A model generated the notes under the pieces. The model was not told where the DNA came from. It ran no database searches and saw only the letters and a list, made by a program, of their open reading frames with translations. From contig JAUXWH010000105.1 of NCBI GenBank assembly GCA_030681365.1, positions 1 to 34,922 on the forward strand: a stretch of 34,922 nucleotides of DNA. Direction: 5' to 3'. How positions within the stretch are numbered: the stretch's first letter is position 1; the number at the start of each line of letters is the position of its first letter. Source of the stretch: Bradyrhizobium sp. Lineage in GTDB: Bacteria > Pseudomonadota > Alphaproteobacteria > Rhizobiales > Xanthobacteraceae. Positions 24,083 through 33,349 of the stretch are shown in pieces. A program made the position numbers and the translations under genes.

Positions 24083-25335
24083 TGCAAAAGACCGTCCATA
24101 TCATCGGTGCTGGAATCTCGGGCCTGGCGGCCGCGGTGCGGCTGGCGAACGCCAATTGCAGGGTGCACCTGCACGAGGCCACGCAGCAGGCCGGCGGTCG
24201 CTGCCGGTCCTATTTCGATGCGGCGACCAACCTCACCATCGACAACGGCAATCATCTGTTGCTCTCGGGCAACCGCGCCGCGGTGGAGTATGCGAGGTCG
24301 ATCGGCACTGAAGCGGGGCTGGTCGGACCGAAGCGCGCGCAATTCCCCTTCGTCGATCTCGCCACCGGGCAGCGCTGGCAGCTCGATCTCGGCGAGAGCC
24401 GGCTGCCGCTGTGGATCTTCGACGAGGCGCGCCGTGTCCCCGACACCGGCGTGCTGGATTATCTGGCATTGATGCCGCTGATCTGGTCGGCGCGGCGCAG
24501 ACTGGTCGGCGACGCGATCCCGTGTGAGGGGACGCTCTATCAGCGGCTGGTGCAGCCGCTGCTGCTGGCGGCGCTGAATGTCGATCCGCCGGAGGGGTCG
24601 GCGGGGCTTGCCGGCGCGGTGGTGCGCGAAACGCTGCTGGCGGGAGGACAAGCCTGCCGGCCGCTGATCGCGCGCGACGGCCTCAGCGCGGTGCTGGTCG
24701 AACCCGCGGTCAAGCTGTTGCAGAGCAAGGGCGCCAGCATCCGGTTCGGACATGAGCTGCGCGAATTCGGCGTCTCGGCAGACCGCCTCGGCGAACTGAA
24801 ATTCGGCGACGACAATGTCGTGGTCCAGCCCGGCGACGCCGTGGTGATGGCGGTTCCGCCACGTCCTGCCGCCGCGATGCTGCCCGGCCTGAAAACTCCG
24901 ACCAAATACCGCGCCATCGTCAATGCGCATTTCCGCTTCGATCCACCGAAGGGACAGCCGGCCCTCCTCGGCGTCGTCGGCGGACTGGTGGAATGGCTGT
25001 TCGCGTTTCCGCAGCGCCTGTCGGTCACCATCAGCAACGCCGACCGCCTGGTGGATATGCCGCGCGAGGAACTGGCGCAGGCGATCTGGCGGGATATCTG
25101 CATGGCTGCGGGCGTGGAGGGCGAACTGCCGCCGTGGCAGATCGTGCGCGAGCGCCGCGCCACCTTCGAGGCTACGCCGGAGCAGAACGCGCTGCGGCCG
25201 GGCGCTGTCACGGCCTATAAAAACCTGTTTCTTGCCGGCGACTGGACTGATACGGGGTTGCCAGCCACCATTGAGGGATCGGTACGGTCGGGCAACCGCG
25301 CCGCCGATCTTGTCCTCGCCATGCGTCAAGGCTGA
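24082..25335 (+). CDS. hpnE: hydroxysqualene dehydroxylase HpnE
   Basis: A 417-residue FAD-dependent amine-oxidase-like protein. The ATG at 24082 is chosen because it directly precedes the nucleotide-binding fold MQKTVHIIGAGISGLAAAV (GAGISG at 9-14) and forms TGATG with the hpnD stop. The second motif HEATQQAGGRCRSYFD and a C-terminal FLAGDWTDTGLPATIEGSV complete the FAD site. HpnE reduces hydroxysqualene to squalene. The frame is open upstream in hpnD but that is a shadow. Confidence 0.95.
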   Translation: MQKTVHIIGAGISGLAAAVRLANANCRVHLHEATQQAGGRCRSYFDAATNLTIDNGNHLLLSGNRAAVEYARSIGTEAGLVGPKRAQFPFVDLATGQRWQLDLGESRLPLWIFDEARRVPDTGVLDYLALMPLIWSARRRLVGDAIPCEGTLYQRLVQPLLLAALNVDPPEGSAGLAGAVVRETLLAGGQACRPLIARDGLSAVLVEPAVKLLQSKGASIRFGHELREFGVSADRLGELKFGDDNVVVQPGDAVVMAVPPRPAAAMLPGLKTPTKYRAIVNAHFRFDPPKGQPALLGVVGGLVEWLFAFPQRLSVTISNADRLVDMPREELAQAIWRDICMAAGVEGELPPWQIVRERRATFEATPEQNALRPGAVTAYKNLFLAGDWTDTGLPATIEGSVRSGNRAADLVLAMRQG

Positions 25336-25398
25336 TCGGGAACAGCAATCGCGCGGTTTTCGGTGAAGCCGGGCAGGGCAATATTGAGGTCGAGCAAC

Positions 25399-27363
25399 AT
25401 GCGTTCCGGCAACAGATCAGTTGGACATGAAAGCGGTGGCGCCCTGGAGGCGAGCATCGCGTCGGCGACGGAGGGGTTGCTCGGCTACCGGCAACCTGAC
25501 GGGCATCTGGTGTTCGAACTGGAAGCCGATTGCACCATCCCCTCCGAATATGTGCTGCTGCGCCACTACCTGGGCGAGCCCGTCGATTCCGTGCTCGAGG
25601 GCAAGATCGCCAATTATCTGCGCCGGGTTCAGGGCGCCCATGGCGGCTGGCCGCTGGTGCATGACGGTGCGTTCGACATGAGCGCCAGCGTGAAAGCCTA
25701 TTTCGCGCTGAAGATGATCGGCGATTCACCCGACGCTCCGCACATGGCGCGGGCGCGGGAGGCGATCCGCTCGCGGGGCGGCGCCATCCACAGCAATGTC
25801 TTCACGCGTTTCATGCTGTCGATGTTCGGGGTGCTGACCTGGCGCAGCGTGCCGGTATTGCCGATCGAGATCATGCTGCTGCCGATGTGGTCGCCGTTCC
25901 ACCTCAACAAGATTTCCTACTGGGCGCGGACCACCATCGTGCCGCTGATGGTGTTGGCGGCGCTGAAGCCGCGCGCCAAGAACGTCAGTGGCGTCGGCAT
26001 CGACGAGCTGTTTCTGCAACCGCCGCATTCGATCGGGATGACCGCCAAGGCGCCGCATCAGAGCGCGGGCTGGTTCTATCTGTTCCGCGGTCTCGACAGC
26101 ATCCTGCGGACGATCGAGCCGCTGTTTCCGAAGAAGCTGCGCGCCCGCGCGATCGATGCCGCGGTCGCCTTCATCGAAGAGCGACTGAACGGCGAAGACG
26201 GCCTCGGTGCCATCTATCCGCCGATGGCCAACACCGTGATGATGTATGAGGTGCTGGGCAAGGGGGCGGACTATCCGCCGCGCGCGATCACGCGCAGGGG
26301 AATCGACAAGCTTCTGGTGATCGGCGAGCACGAGGCCTATTGCCAGCCCTGCGTCTCGCCGGTGTGGGACACCGCGCTGAGCTGCCATGCCTTGATCGAA
26401 GCCGGCAGCGAAGCGGCGCTGGCGCCGGCCAGGCAGGGTCTGGACTGGCTGAAGCCCCGGCAGGTGCTGGACGTCAAGGGGGACTGGGCCGTCAAGCGAC
26501 CCGACGTTCGACCCGGCGGCTGGGCCTTCCAGTACAACAACGACTACTATCCCGATCTCGACGATACCGCCGTCGTAGTGATGGCGATGGACCGCGCCCG
26601 GCGCGCCAGCCACGATCCGGAATACGATGTCGCGATCGCCCGCGGCCGCGAATGGATCGAGGGCATGCAGAGCCGCGATGGCGGCTGGGCCGCCTTCGAC
26701 GTCAACAATCTGGAATACTATCTCAACAACATCCCGTTCTCCGATCACGGCGCGCTGCTGGATCCCCCGACCGAGGACGTCACCGCCCGCTGCGTCTCGA
26801 TGCTGGCTCAGCTTGGTGAGACCGTGCAGACCAGCAAGGCGGTTGCGGACGGCGTCGACTATCTGCGTCGGACCCAGCTTGCGGAGGGATCGTGGTATGG
26901 CCGCTGGGGGCTCAATTACATCTATGGAACCTGGTCGGTATTGTGCGCGCTGAACGCCGCCGGCGTCGACCACCAGGACCCCGTGATCCGCAAGGCCGTG
27001 AGCTGGCTGCTCTCGATCCAGAACGCAGACGGGGGCTGGGGCGAGGACGCCATCAGCTACCGACTCGACTATAGGGGATTCGAGGGGGCTCCCACGACCG
27101 CCTCGCAAACGGCATGGGCCTTGCTTGGTCTGATGGCAGCGGGCGAGGTCGAACATCCGGCAGTCGCGCGCGGGGTGGAGTACCTAATAGGCACACAGAC
27201 CGAAAAAGGGCTGTGGGACGAGCAACGCTACACGGCAACGGGCTTTCCTCGGGTGTTTTATCTGCGCTATCATGGTTATCCGAAGTTCTTTCCGCTCTGG
27301 GCGTTGGCGCGGTACCGGAATTTGCGGAACACCAACAGCAAGGTGGTAGGGGTCGGAATGTGA
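25399..27363 (+). CDS. shc: squalene-hopene cyclase
   Basis: A terpene cyclase (also called HpnF) of 654 residues from ATG 25399; GTG 25363 would add 12 residues and cannot be excluded. The catalytic DxDD motif is present as PDLDD (386-389 counting from 25399), the proton donor that starts ring closure of squalene to hopene and hopanol. Several QW-type repeats are visible (for example QSRDGGWAAFD, QNADGGWGED, QLAEGSWYGRWG). It is a monotopic membrane enzyme of typical length. A GAGG lies before ATG 25399. The stop overlaps the hpnG start (GTGA), so hpnG translation is coupled to it. Confidence 0.96.
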   Translation: MRSGNRSVGHESGGALEASIASATEGLLGYRQPDGHLVFELEADCTIPSEYVLLRHYLGEPVDSVLEGKIANYLRRVQGAHGGWPLVHDGAFDMSASVKAYFALKMIGDSPDAPHMARAREAIRSRGGAIHSNVFTRFMLSMFGVLTWRSVPVLPIEIMLLPMWSPFHLNKISYWARTTIVPLMVLAALKPRAKNVSGVGIDELFLQPPHSIGMTAKAPHQSAGWFYLFRGLDSILRTIEPLFPKKLRARAIDAAVAFIEERLNGEDGLGAIYPPMANTVMMYEVLGKGADYPPRAITRRGIDKLLVIGEHEAYCQPCVSPVWDTALSCHALIEAGSEAALAPARQGLDWLKPRQVLDVKGDWAVKRPDVRPGGWAFQYNNDYYPDLDDTAVVVMAMDRARRASHDPEYDVAIARGREWIEGMQSRDGGWAAFDVNNLEYYLNNIPFSDHGALLDPPTEDVTARCVSMLAQLGETVQTSKAVADGVDYLRRTQLAEGSWYGRWGLNYIYGTWSVLCALNAAGVDHQDPVIRKAVSWLLSIQNADGGWGEDAISYRLDYRGFEGAPTTASQTAWALLGLMAAGEVEHPAVARGVEYLIGTQTEKGLWDEQRYTATGFPRVFYLRYHGYPKFFPLWALARYRNLRNTNSKVVGVGM

Positions 27364-28094
27364 TTTTGGGGGCGGGGGACGACACGTCCGCGGGGAATCC
27401 AATTGATTCGCGGCCGGTCCTGATTGTGACTGGATTGGTGCAGGAGGCCCGGATAGCGGCCGGGCCCGGCATGACCGTCATCTGCAGCAGTAGCGATCCC
27501 AAGCAATTGCGGGCGCTGCTGACGGTTTTTGACCCGTCGACGATTCGGGGCGTCATCAGCTTCGGGGTCGCGGGCGGGCTGGATCCGAGCCTGAAATCAG
27601 GCGACGTCGTGGTGGCGACCGAGGTGCTGTCAGGCGATACCCGCTGGCTGGCCGGTCTGGCGCTCAATGAAGAACTGATCTCCAGCGTGGCGCTTGGGCG
27701 CCGACGCGTGGTCAGGGGCGGTCTTGCCGGCGTGGAGCGGGTGGTTGCCGCGCGGGCCTGCAAAGCCGCGCTGCGCTCGGAGACGGGCGCTGCCGCCGTC
27801 GATATGGAAAGCCATATCGCGGCCGCCTATGCGGCCGAATCCGGTTTGCCCTTCGCAGCCCTGCGCGTCATCAGCGACCCCGCCAGCCGGGCCCTGCCGG
27901 CGCTGGCGATGGCCGCGATCAAGCCGAACGGCGATATCGATCTGCGCAAGGTGCTGCGCGGCGTGGCCCGCAACCCGCTGACGCTGCGCGCGCTGGTCTC
28001 CACCGGCATCGACTTCAACCGCGCGCTGAAGAGCCTGCGTGATACCAGGAGCTTTCTGCTCGGCGGCGAGGGCTTCGTCGCGGCGGAACTCTGA
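27360..28094 (+). CDS. hpnG: adenosylhopane nucleosidase/phosphorylase HpnG
   Basis: A 244-residue nucleoside-phosphorylase-fold protein. GVISFGVAGGLDPSLKSGDV and the active-site Glu segment AAVDMESHIAAAYA are family hallmarks. HpnG removes adenine from adenosylhopane to give ribosylhopane (or its phosphate). The GTG at 27360 overlaps the shc stop and is followed by VILGAGDDTSAG; the frame is open upstream inside shc but the shc frame is the real one there. It is the last gene of the operon, with a terminator 27 nt later. Confidence 0.93.
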   Translation: MILGAGDDTSAGNPIDSRPVLIVTGLVQEARIAAGPGMTVICSSSDPKQLRALLTVFDPSTIRGVISFGVAGGLDPSLKSGDVVVATEVLSGDTRWLAGLALNEELISSVALGRRRVVRGGLAGVERVVAARACKAALRSETGAAAVDMESHIAAAYAAESGLPFAALRVISDPASRALPALAMAAIKPNGDIDLRKVLRGVARNPLTLRALVSTGIDFNRALKSLRDTRSFLLGGEGFVAAEL

Positions 28095-28120
28095 ACAACC
28101 GAAATCCTGAAAAACGAAAA

Positions 28121-28157
28121 CGGGGCGCGATCGGCATCGCGCCCCGATTTGTTTTTT
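28121..28157. terminator. strong terminator after hpnG, probably bidirectional
   Basis: CGGGGCGCGAT (28121-28131) and ATCGCGCCCCG (28136-28146) form a perfect 11-bp stem around CGGC, followed by ATTTGTTTTTT on the plus strand. On the minus strand the stem is followed by TTTTCG and more Ts, so it can also end hpnH. Confidence 0.95.
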
Positions 28158-28168
28158 CCGCGGCCGGC

Positions 28169-29335
28169 TCAGGCGGCGGTTGAAGCCTTCTGCTGCGCCT
28201 TGGCGGCAGCCGCGGCGGCTTCGTCCTTGCGGATATCCGACAGTCGCTTCTGCACTTCCGCCGAGAAGATGTACTGTGCCGGACGCTGGTTATCGAGACT
28301 GATCTCGGGCGCCATCGGACCGGTCGTCTTGACGCCGCGCAGCGCCACCCACATCGCCTTCAACGGATTGGCCAGCGCCGCGTTCGCCGCGGTCGGCTCG
28401 TAGCCGCAATGCGCCATGCAGTCGGCGCACTTCTCGTACTTGCCGGTGCCGTAGGTGTCCCAGTCGGTGGTCTCCATCAATTCCTTGAAGGTCTTGGTGT
28501 AGCCTTCGCCGAGCAGATAGCAGGGCTTCTGCCAGCCGAAAATGTTGCGCGCCGGCATGCCCCACGGGGTGCACTCATATTCCTGGTTGCCGGCAAGAAA
28601 ATCCAGGAACAGACCGGAATGCATGAAGTTCCACTTCTTGCCCTTGCCGAGCGCGAACACGTCGCGGAACAGCTTCTTGGTCTTGGTGCGGTTGAGGAAG
28701 TGCTCCTGGTCGGGCGCCCGCTCATAGGCGTAGCCGGGCGACATCGAGACGCCGACCCCGAGCTCGGTGGTGAAGTCGAGGAACTTGGCGATGTCCTCGG
28801 CGGCATGACCGTCGAAGATGGTGGCATTGACGTTGACCGCGAACCCCTTGGCCTTGGCGGCCTTGATCGCCGAGACCGCGCGATCGAACACGCCCTTTTG
28901 CGACACCGCCTTGTCGTGATGGTCCTTCAGGCCGTCGAGATGCACCGAGAAGAACAGATAGGGCGACGGTTCGAACAGATCGAGCTTCTTTTCCAGGAGC
29001 AGCGCGTTGGTGCACAACGACACAAATTTCTTGCGCGCCACCAGGCCGCGGACGATCTCGCCGATTTCCTTGTGGATCAGCGGCTCGCCGCCGGGGATCG
29101 CCACCATCGGCGCGCCGCATTCTTCGGCGGCATCCCAGCATTCCTGCGCCGACATGCGGCGGTTGAGGATCGCATCGGGATAGTCGATCTTGCCGCAGCC
29201 GACGCAGGCGAGGTTGCAGCGAAACAACGGCTCGAGCATCAGCACCAGCGGATAGCGTTTTCGGCCAAGCAGCTTCTGCTTCATCATGTAGCCGCCGATA
29301 CGCAACTCTTTGAAGAACGGTATTGCCATTGCCAT
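28169..29335 (-). CDS. hpnH: adenosylhopane synthase HpnH, radical SAM protein
   Basis: A 388-residue radical SAM enzyme with the cluster motif C40-x3-C44-x2-C47 (FRCNLACVGCGKIDYP) and the SAM-contacting GGEP motif (IPGGEPLIHKEI). A C-terminal Cys-containing region (KYEKCADCMAHCGYEP) is typical of HpnH. It joins the 5'-deoxyadenosyl group to diploptene, making adenosylhopane, the entry to all side-chain hopanoids. It is encoded opposite to hpnC-G, facing the shared terminator, and 36 nt downstream of ispH, with which it is probably co-transcribed. The last ~30 residues are Ala/Lys-rich. Confidence 0.96.
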   Translation of the reverse strand: MAMAIPFFKELRIGGYMMKQKLLGRKRYPLVLMLEPLFRCNLACVGCGKIDYPDAILNRRMSAQECWDAAEECGAPMVAIPGGEPLIHKEIGEIVRGLVARKKFVSLCTNALLLEKKLDLFEPSPYLFFSVHLDGLKDHHDKAVSQKGVFDRAVSAIKAAKAKGFAVNVNATIFDGHAAEDIAKFLDFTTELGVGVSMSPGYAYERAPDQEHFLNRTKTKKLFRDVFALGKGKKWNFMHSGLFLDFLAGNQEYECTPWGMPARNIFGWQKPCYLLGEGYTKTFKELMETTDWDTYGTGKYEKCADCMAHCGYEPTAANAALANPLKAMWVALRGVKTTGPMAPEISLDNQRPAQYIFSAEVQKRLSDIRKDEAAAAAAKAQQKASTAA

Positions 29336-29371
29336 TACAGGTTTCTTTCTGGACTCAAGTAGAGAAATTGA

Positions 29372-30298
29372 TCAGCCCGCCGTCAGTTCGGCCGGAAGCC
29401 GGAATTCGATATTTTCTTCCCGGCCCGGCAGCACCGAGACCTTGACCGGTCCGATCCGCCGCAGGGCTTCGATCACGTCGTCGACCAGAACCTCGGGGGC
29501 CGAGGCGCCGGCGGTAATGCCGACTGCCTTGGCGTCCTTCAGCCATTCCGGGTTCAGCTCGCTGCCGTCGGCAATGAGATAACTCGCGACCCCGACCTCG
29601 GTGCCGATTTCGCGCAGCCTGTTTGAGTTGGAACTATTGGCGGCCCCCACCACCAGGATGACGTCCACAAGTTTGCTCAGATCCCTTACCGCAGATTGGC
29701 GGTTCTGTGTCGCATAGCAGATATCCCGGATATCCGGGCCTTGAATATCCGTAAATCGGGCCTGAAGGGCGGCAATAATATCTTTGGTGTCGTCCACGCT
29801 GAGCGTGGTCTGGGTGATATAGGCCACCGGGGTATCCGCCGGCAGCGTCAGGGAACCCACATCGTCGACGTTCTGGACCAGCGTGACGGGGCCGGGAACC
29901 TGGCCCATGGTTCCCTCGACCTCGGGATGGCCGGCATGGCCGATCAGGATCAGCGTCCGGCCTTTCGACATATAGCGCTTGCCCTGGTTGTGGACCTTGG
30001 TGACGAGGGGGCAGGTGGCGTTGAGCACCGGCAGGCCGCGCACCGCGGCTTCCTCCTCGACGCTCCTGGCCACGCCATGGGCACTGAATACCGTGACCGC
30101 CAGCGGCGGTACTTCCGACAGGTCCTCGACGAAGATCGCGCCCTTGTTCTTCAGGCTTTCGACCACGTATTTATTATGGACGATCTCGTGCCGGACATAG
30201 ACCGGCGGTCCATACTTCTCGAGCGCGCGCTCGACGATCTCGATCGCGCGCACCACGCCCGCGCAAAAGCCTCGCGGCTGCGCTAGATAAACTTCCAT
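29372..30298 (-). CDS. ispH: 4-hydroxy-3-methylbut-2-enyl diphosphate reductase
   Basis: IspH (LytB) of 308 residues performs the last step of the MEP pathway, giving IPP and DMAPP. From the ATG at 30298 the three cluster Cys fall at 12 (PRGFC), 96 (NATCPLV) and 194 (ICYATQNR) and the catalytic Glu at 126 ([10 protein letters not shown]), almost the same numbers as in E. coli, which supports this start. The frame is open 63 codons further upstream without recognisable homology. A second, housekeeping ispH usually exists elsewhere in these genomes; this hopanoid-linked copy presumably boosts precursor supply. It is divergent from hpnN. Confidence 0.94.
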   Translation of the reverse strand: MEVYLAQPRGFCAGVVRAIEIVERALEKYGPPVYVRHEIVHNKYVVESLKNKGAIFVEDLSEVPPLAVTVFSAHGVARSVEEEAAVRGLPVLNATCPLVTKVHNQGKRYMSKGRTLILIGHAGHPEVEGTMGQVPGPVTLVQNVDDVGSLTLPADTPVAYITQTTLSVDDTKDIIAALQARFTDIQGPDIRDICYATQNRQSAVRDLSKLVDVILVVGAANSSNSNRLREIGTEVGVASYLIADGSELNPEWLKDAKAVGITAGASAPEVLVDDVIEALRRIGPVKVSVLPGREENIEFRLPAELTAG

Positions 30299-30760
30299 GG
30301 GATGCCCGTTACGCAAAGTTGCACCAAAATCATTCTCTCTGTCCGGCCAGCCCGGATTCCGGTCCAATCTTACCGGATCTGCAATATCCGCACCACGCAG
30401 TTGGATCGCGTCCGCTCCGTCCAAGCCCATGGTAGGACAGGACTTTGTGACAAAAAACGGTCGGTTAGAAAAGGCGTATCGCAACACGATCGCGTAACGA
30501 CCTTAAGCTGGAATCGGTATCATAGTACAGTAAGACTTCAGCTGCCGCGGGGATTCGTGCCCTGTTCCGCCTCCGTCGTCCGTCACTTTACCGCCTGATC
30601 AGGGGCACTATATCAGCCTGACAGCGCAGTTTCGGCGCATTTTGCGCTATCTGGTCGTGCACCCAAGTAAAAGCCCTCAAAAACAACATTAGATCGGCCT
30701 GCGGAACTCCGGTAGACAGCGGACGTTTCCGGCAAGCGGATAACATCAGAAAGAATAGAT
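30299..30760. other. divergent ispH-hpnN intergenic region
   Basis: About 460 bases between the ispH and hpnN starts. The ispH-proximal 190 bases are open in the ispH frame but look non-coding. The hpnN-proximal part is AT-richer and carries the EcfG-type promoter described separately. I could not identify a clear promoter for the ispH-hpnH side. Confidence 0.5.
30703..30727 (+). promoter_or_regulatory. EcfG-type general stress promoter of hpnN
   Basis: GGAAC at 30703-30707, a 16-base spacer (30708-30723) and CGTT at 30724-30727 match the alphaproteobacterial EcfG consensus exactly. The -10 element ends 33 nt before the hpnN start at 30761, giving a predicted leader of about 25 nt. I checked other GGAAC occurrences in gene-free stretches of the window; none has CGTT at the right distance, and only the two near matches at 10.6-10.8 kb come close. 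Confidence 0.75.
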
Positions 30761-33349
30761 GTGCTTACAAGTATTGTCGTGTCGATTGTTAAGGCTTGCA
30801 CGCGCTTTGCCCTACCAACTGTCCTGATTGCACTCGTCCTCGCGATCGCATCGGGCTTCTATACGGCCCGCAACTTCGCCATCAACACCGACATCAACAC
30901 CCTTATTTCGCCCGACCTGGATTGGCGCAAGCGCGACAATCAGTTCCTTGCGGCGTTCGATCGGGACCGCACCATCCTGGCTGTCATCGAGGCGCCGACG
31001 CCGGAACTTACCAGCACGGCAAGCGCGGCGATGGCGCGGAAGCTCGCGGGCGATAGCAAGAACTTCGAATCGATTCAGCCGCTCGGCTCCGGGGAGTTTT
31101 TCGAGAGGAACGGGCTGCTGTTCCTCCCCACGGAAGAGGTCGGCAAGCTGACCGGGCAACTCGCTTCCGCGGCTCCCCTGATCGAGATCATGGCCGGCGA
31201 TCCCAGCATTCGCGGCCTGACCGGCGCGCTGGAAACCGGCCTTGCCGGCGTCAAGCGCGGACAGTTCAAGCTCGACAGCACCGAACGGCCATTCAACCTG
31301 ATCGCCCAGACGGTCGAGAACGCGTTGGACAAGGGCACCGCGACATTCTCGTGGCGCGAACTCACGAGCGACACGCCGCTTACCGATTCGGACAAGCGCG
31401 CCTTCATCGAATTCAAGCCGATCCTCGATTTCAATGCGCTGGAACCCGGCAAGACCGCGACCGACGCGATCCGGCAGGCGGCCGCCGACCTCAATCTCGC
31501 GGGTGAGTATGGCGCCAGGGTCAGGCTGACCGGTCCGGTTCCGATCGCCAACGAGGAGTTCGCCACCGTTCAGGACGGCGCCATCGTCAACGCCATCGGC
31601 ACCGTGCTCGTCGTGCTCGTCATTCTCTGGATGGCGCTGCATTCGTCGAAAATCATCTTCGCCGTGTTTCTGAATCTCTTCATCGGGCTTGCGATCACCA
31701 CGGCGGCGGGTCTGCTGATGGTGGGTTCGCTGAACCTGCTCTCGATCGCCTTTGCCGTGCTGTTCGTCGGGCTCGGCGTGGATTTCGGTATCCAGTTCAG
31801 CGTCCGCTACCGCTCCGAGCGCTTCAAGAACGACGACATGACGCAGGCGCTGGCAAATGCCGCCGAACGTTCCGCGGTTCCGTTGTCGCTCGCCGCGATG
31901 GCGACCGCGGCCGGGTTCCTGTGCTTCCTGCCGACCGACTACAAGGGCATCTCGGAACTCGGCATGATCGCCGGCGTGGGCATGATTATTGCGTATTTGA
32001 GCAGCATCACGGTGCTGCCGGCGTTGCTGAAGATGCTCAATCCGCCCGGCGAAATGGAGCCGGTCGGCTACGCCTTCCTGGCGCCGCTCGATCACTTCCT
32101 GGAAAAGCACCGCGTCATCATCATCGTCGCCACGCTATCGCTCGTGGTGGCCGGCCTGCCGCTGTTGTATTTCCTGAAGTTCGATTTCAACCCGATCAAT
32201 CTGCGTAGTTCGCAGGTCGAATCGATCGCGACGTTCCTCGATCTGCGCAAGGATCCGAACACCGGCGCCAACGCCATCGACGTGATGACGAATTCGGAAG
32301 CTGAAGCCAGGAAGATCGAAGCCAGGCTCGAAAAGGTCCCGGAAGTGCTTCGCGTGATGTCGCTGGACAGTTTCGTGCCCGAGGATCAACCGGCCAAGCT
32401 GAAGCTGATCGCGCAGGCGGCGAAGGTCCTGCTTCCCGCGCTCAATCCCGATTCGATTGATGCCGCGCCTTCCGACGAGGAGAACGTTGCGTCCCTGAAG
32501 GGATCGGCGGAAGCCCTGCGCAGGGCCGCCGGCGACGGTACGGGGCCGGGCGCGGTGGCATCGCGGCGGCTGGCCGACGCGCTGTCGAAACTCGCCGAAT
32601 CGAACGAGGCGACGCGCAACAAGGTCCAGGCCATTTTCGTCACGCCGCTGAAGGTGGTGCTCGACCAGCTCAAGAGTTCGCTTCAGGCGGAGCCGGTCAG
32701 CCTGAAGACCCTGCCGGCCAATCTGGTGGCCGGCTGGAAGACCAAGGATGGCCTGATGCGCGTCGAGGCACTGCCGCGCGGCGACCCCAACGACAACGAA
32801 ACCTTGCGCACTTTTGCCAACGCGGTGCTGGCGGCCGAGCCCAATGCAGTCGGCGGACCGATATCGATTCTCAAGTCGGGCGAAACGATCGTGAAGGCGT
32901 TCATTCACGCCGGCATCGGGGCGCTTGTGGTGATCAGCTTGCTGCTCTGGCTGGCCTTGCGGCGCGTCACCGACGTGCTCAATACCATGGTGCCGCTGTT
33001 GGTGGCGGGAGCGGTGACGCTGGAAATCTGCGTGCTGATCGGGCTGCCGCTCAACTTCGCCAACATTGTCGCGCTGCCGCTGCTGCTCGGCGTCGGCGTC
33101 GCTTTCAAGATCTATTACGTAACGGCCTGGCGGGCGGGCCGAACCAATCTGCTGCAGACCAGCCTGACGCGCGCGATCTTCTTCAGCGCGCTGACGACAG
33201 CCACGGCGTTCGGAAGCCTGTGGCTATCGAGTCATCCGGGAACGGCCAGCATGGGCAAACTGCTGGCGATCTCGTTCGTCATCACGTTGGCCGCGGTGCT
33301 GCTGTTCCAGCCGGCGCTAATGGGCAAACCGCGCGATGTCGGGGAGTAG
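30761..33349 (+). CDS. hpnN: hopanoid RND transporter HpnN
   Basis: An 862-residue RND/MMPL transporter of the inner membrane. The first helix is at about 14-34 (LPTVLIALVLAIASGFYTA). It is followed by the FAINTDINTLISPDLDWRKR segment typical of HpnN, a periplasmic domain (35-270), helices at about 275-420 including the conserved VLFVGLGVDFGIQFSVRYR, a helix near 452-472, a second periplasmic domain to about 715, and a final helix block. HpnN moves hopanoids to the outer membrane. Translation is probably from GTG 30761 after a purine-rich AGAAAGAA. It has an exact EcfG-type promoter. The last 33 nt overlap the 3' end of the opposite-strand DUF2147 gene. Confidence 0.93.
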   Translation: MLTSIVVSIVKACTRFALPTVLIALVLAIASGFYTARNFAINTDINTLISPDLDWRKRDNQFLAAFDRDRTILAVIEAPTPELTSTASAAMARKLAGDSKNFESIQPLGSGEFFERNGLLFLPTEEVGKLTGQLASAAPLIEIMAGDPSIRGLTGALETGLAGVKRGQFKLDSTERPFNLIAQTVENALDKGTATFSWRELTSDTPLTDSDKRAFIEFKPILDFNALEPGKTATDAIRQAAADLNLAGEYGARVRLTGPVPIANEEFATVQDGAIVNAIGTVLVVLVILWMALHSSKIIFAVFLNLFIGLAITTAAGLLMVGSLNLLSIAFAVLFVGLGVDFGIQFSVRYRSERFKNDDMTQALANAAERSAVPLSLAAMATAAGFLCFLPTDYKGISELGMIAGVGMIIAYLSSITVLPALLKMLNPPGEMEPVGYAFLAPLDHFLEKHRVIIIVATLSLVVAGLPLLYFLKFDFNPINLRSSQVESIATFLDLRKDPNTGANAIDVMTNSEAEARKIEARLEKVPEVLRVMSLDSFVPEDQPAKLKLIAQAAKVLLPALNPDSIDAAPSDEENVASLKGSAEALRRAAGDGTGPGAVASRRLADALSKLAESNEATRNKVQAIFVTPLKVVLDQLKSSLQAEPVSLKTLPANLVAGWKTKDGLMRVEALPRGDPNDNETLRTFANAVLAAEPNAVGGPISILKSGETIVKAFIHAGIGALVVISLLLWLALRRVTDVLNTMVPLLVAGAVTLEICVLIGLPLNFANIVALPLLLGVGVAFKIYYVTAWRAGRTNLLQTSLTRAIFFSALTTATAFGSLWLSSHPGTASMGKLLAISFVITLAAVLLFQPALMGKPRDVGE

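Noticed and set aside
30299..30487. N-terminal extension of IspH by 63 codons
   Set aside because: The extension has no homology to IspH, and with the ATG at 30298 the key residues fall at Cys12, Cys96 and Glu126 as in E. coli.
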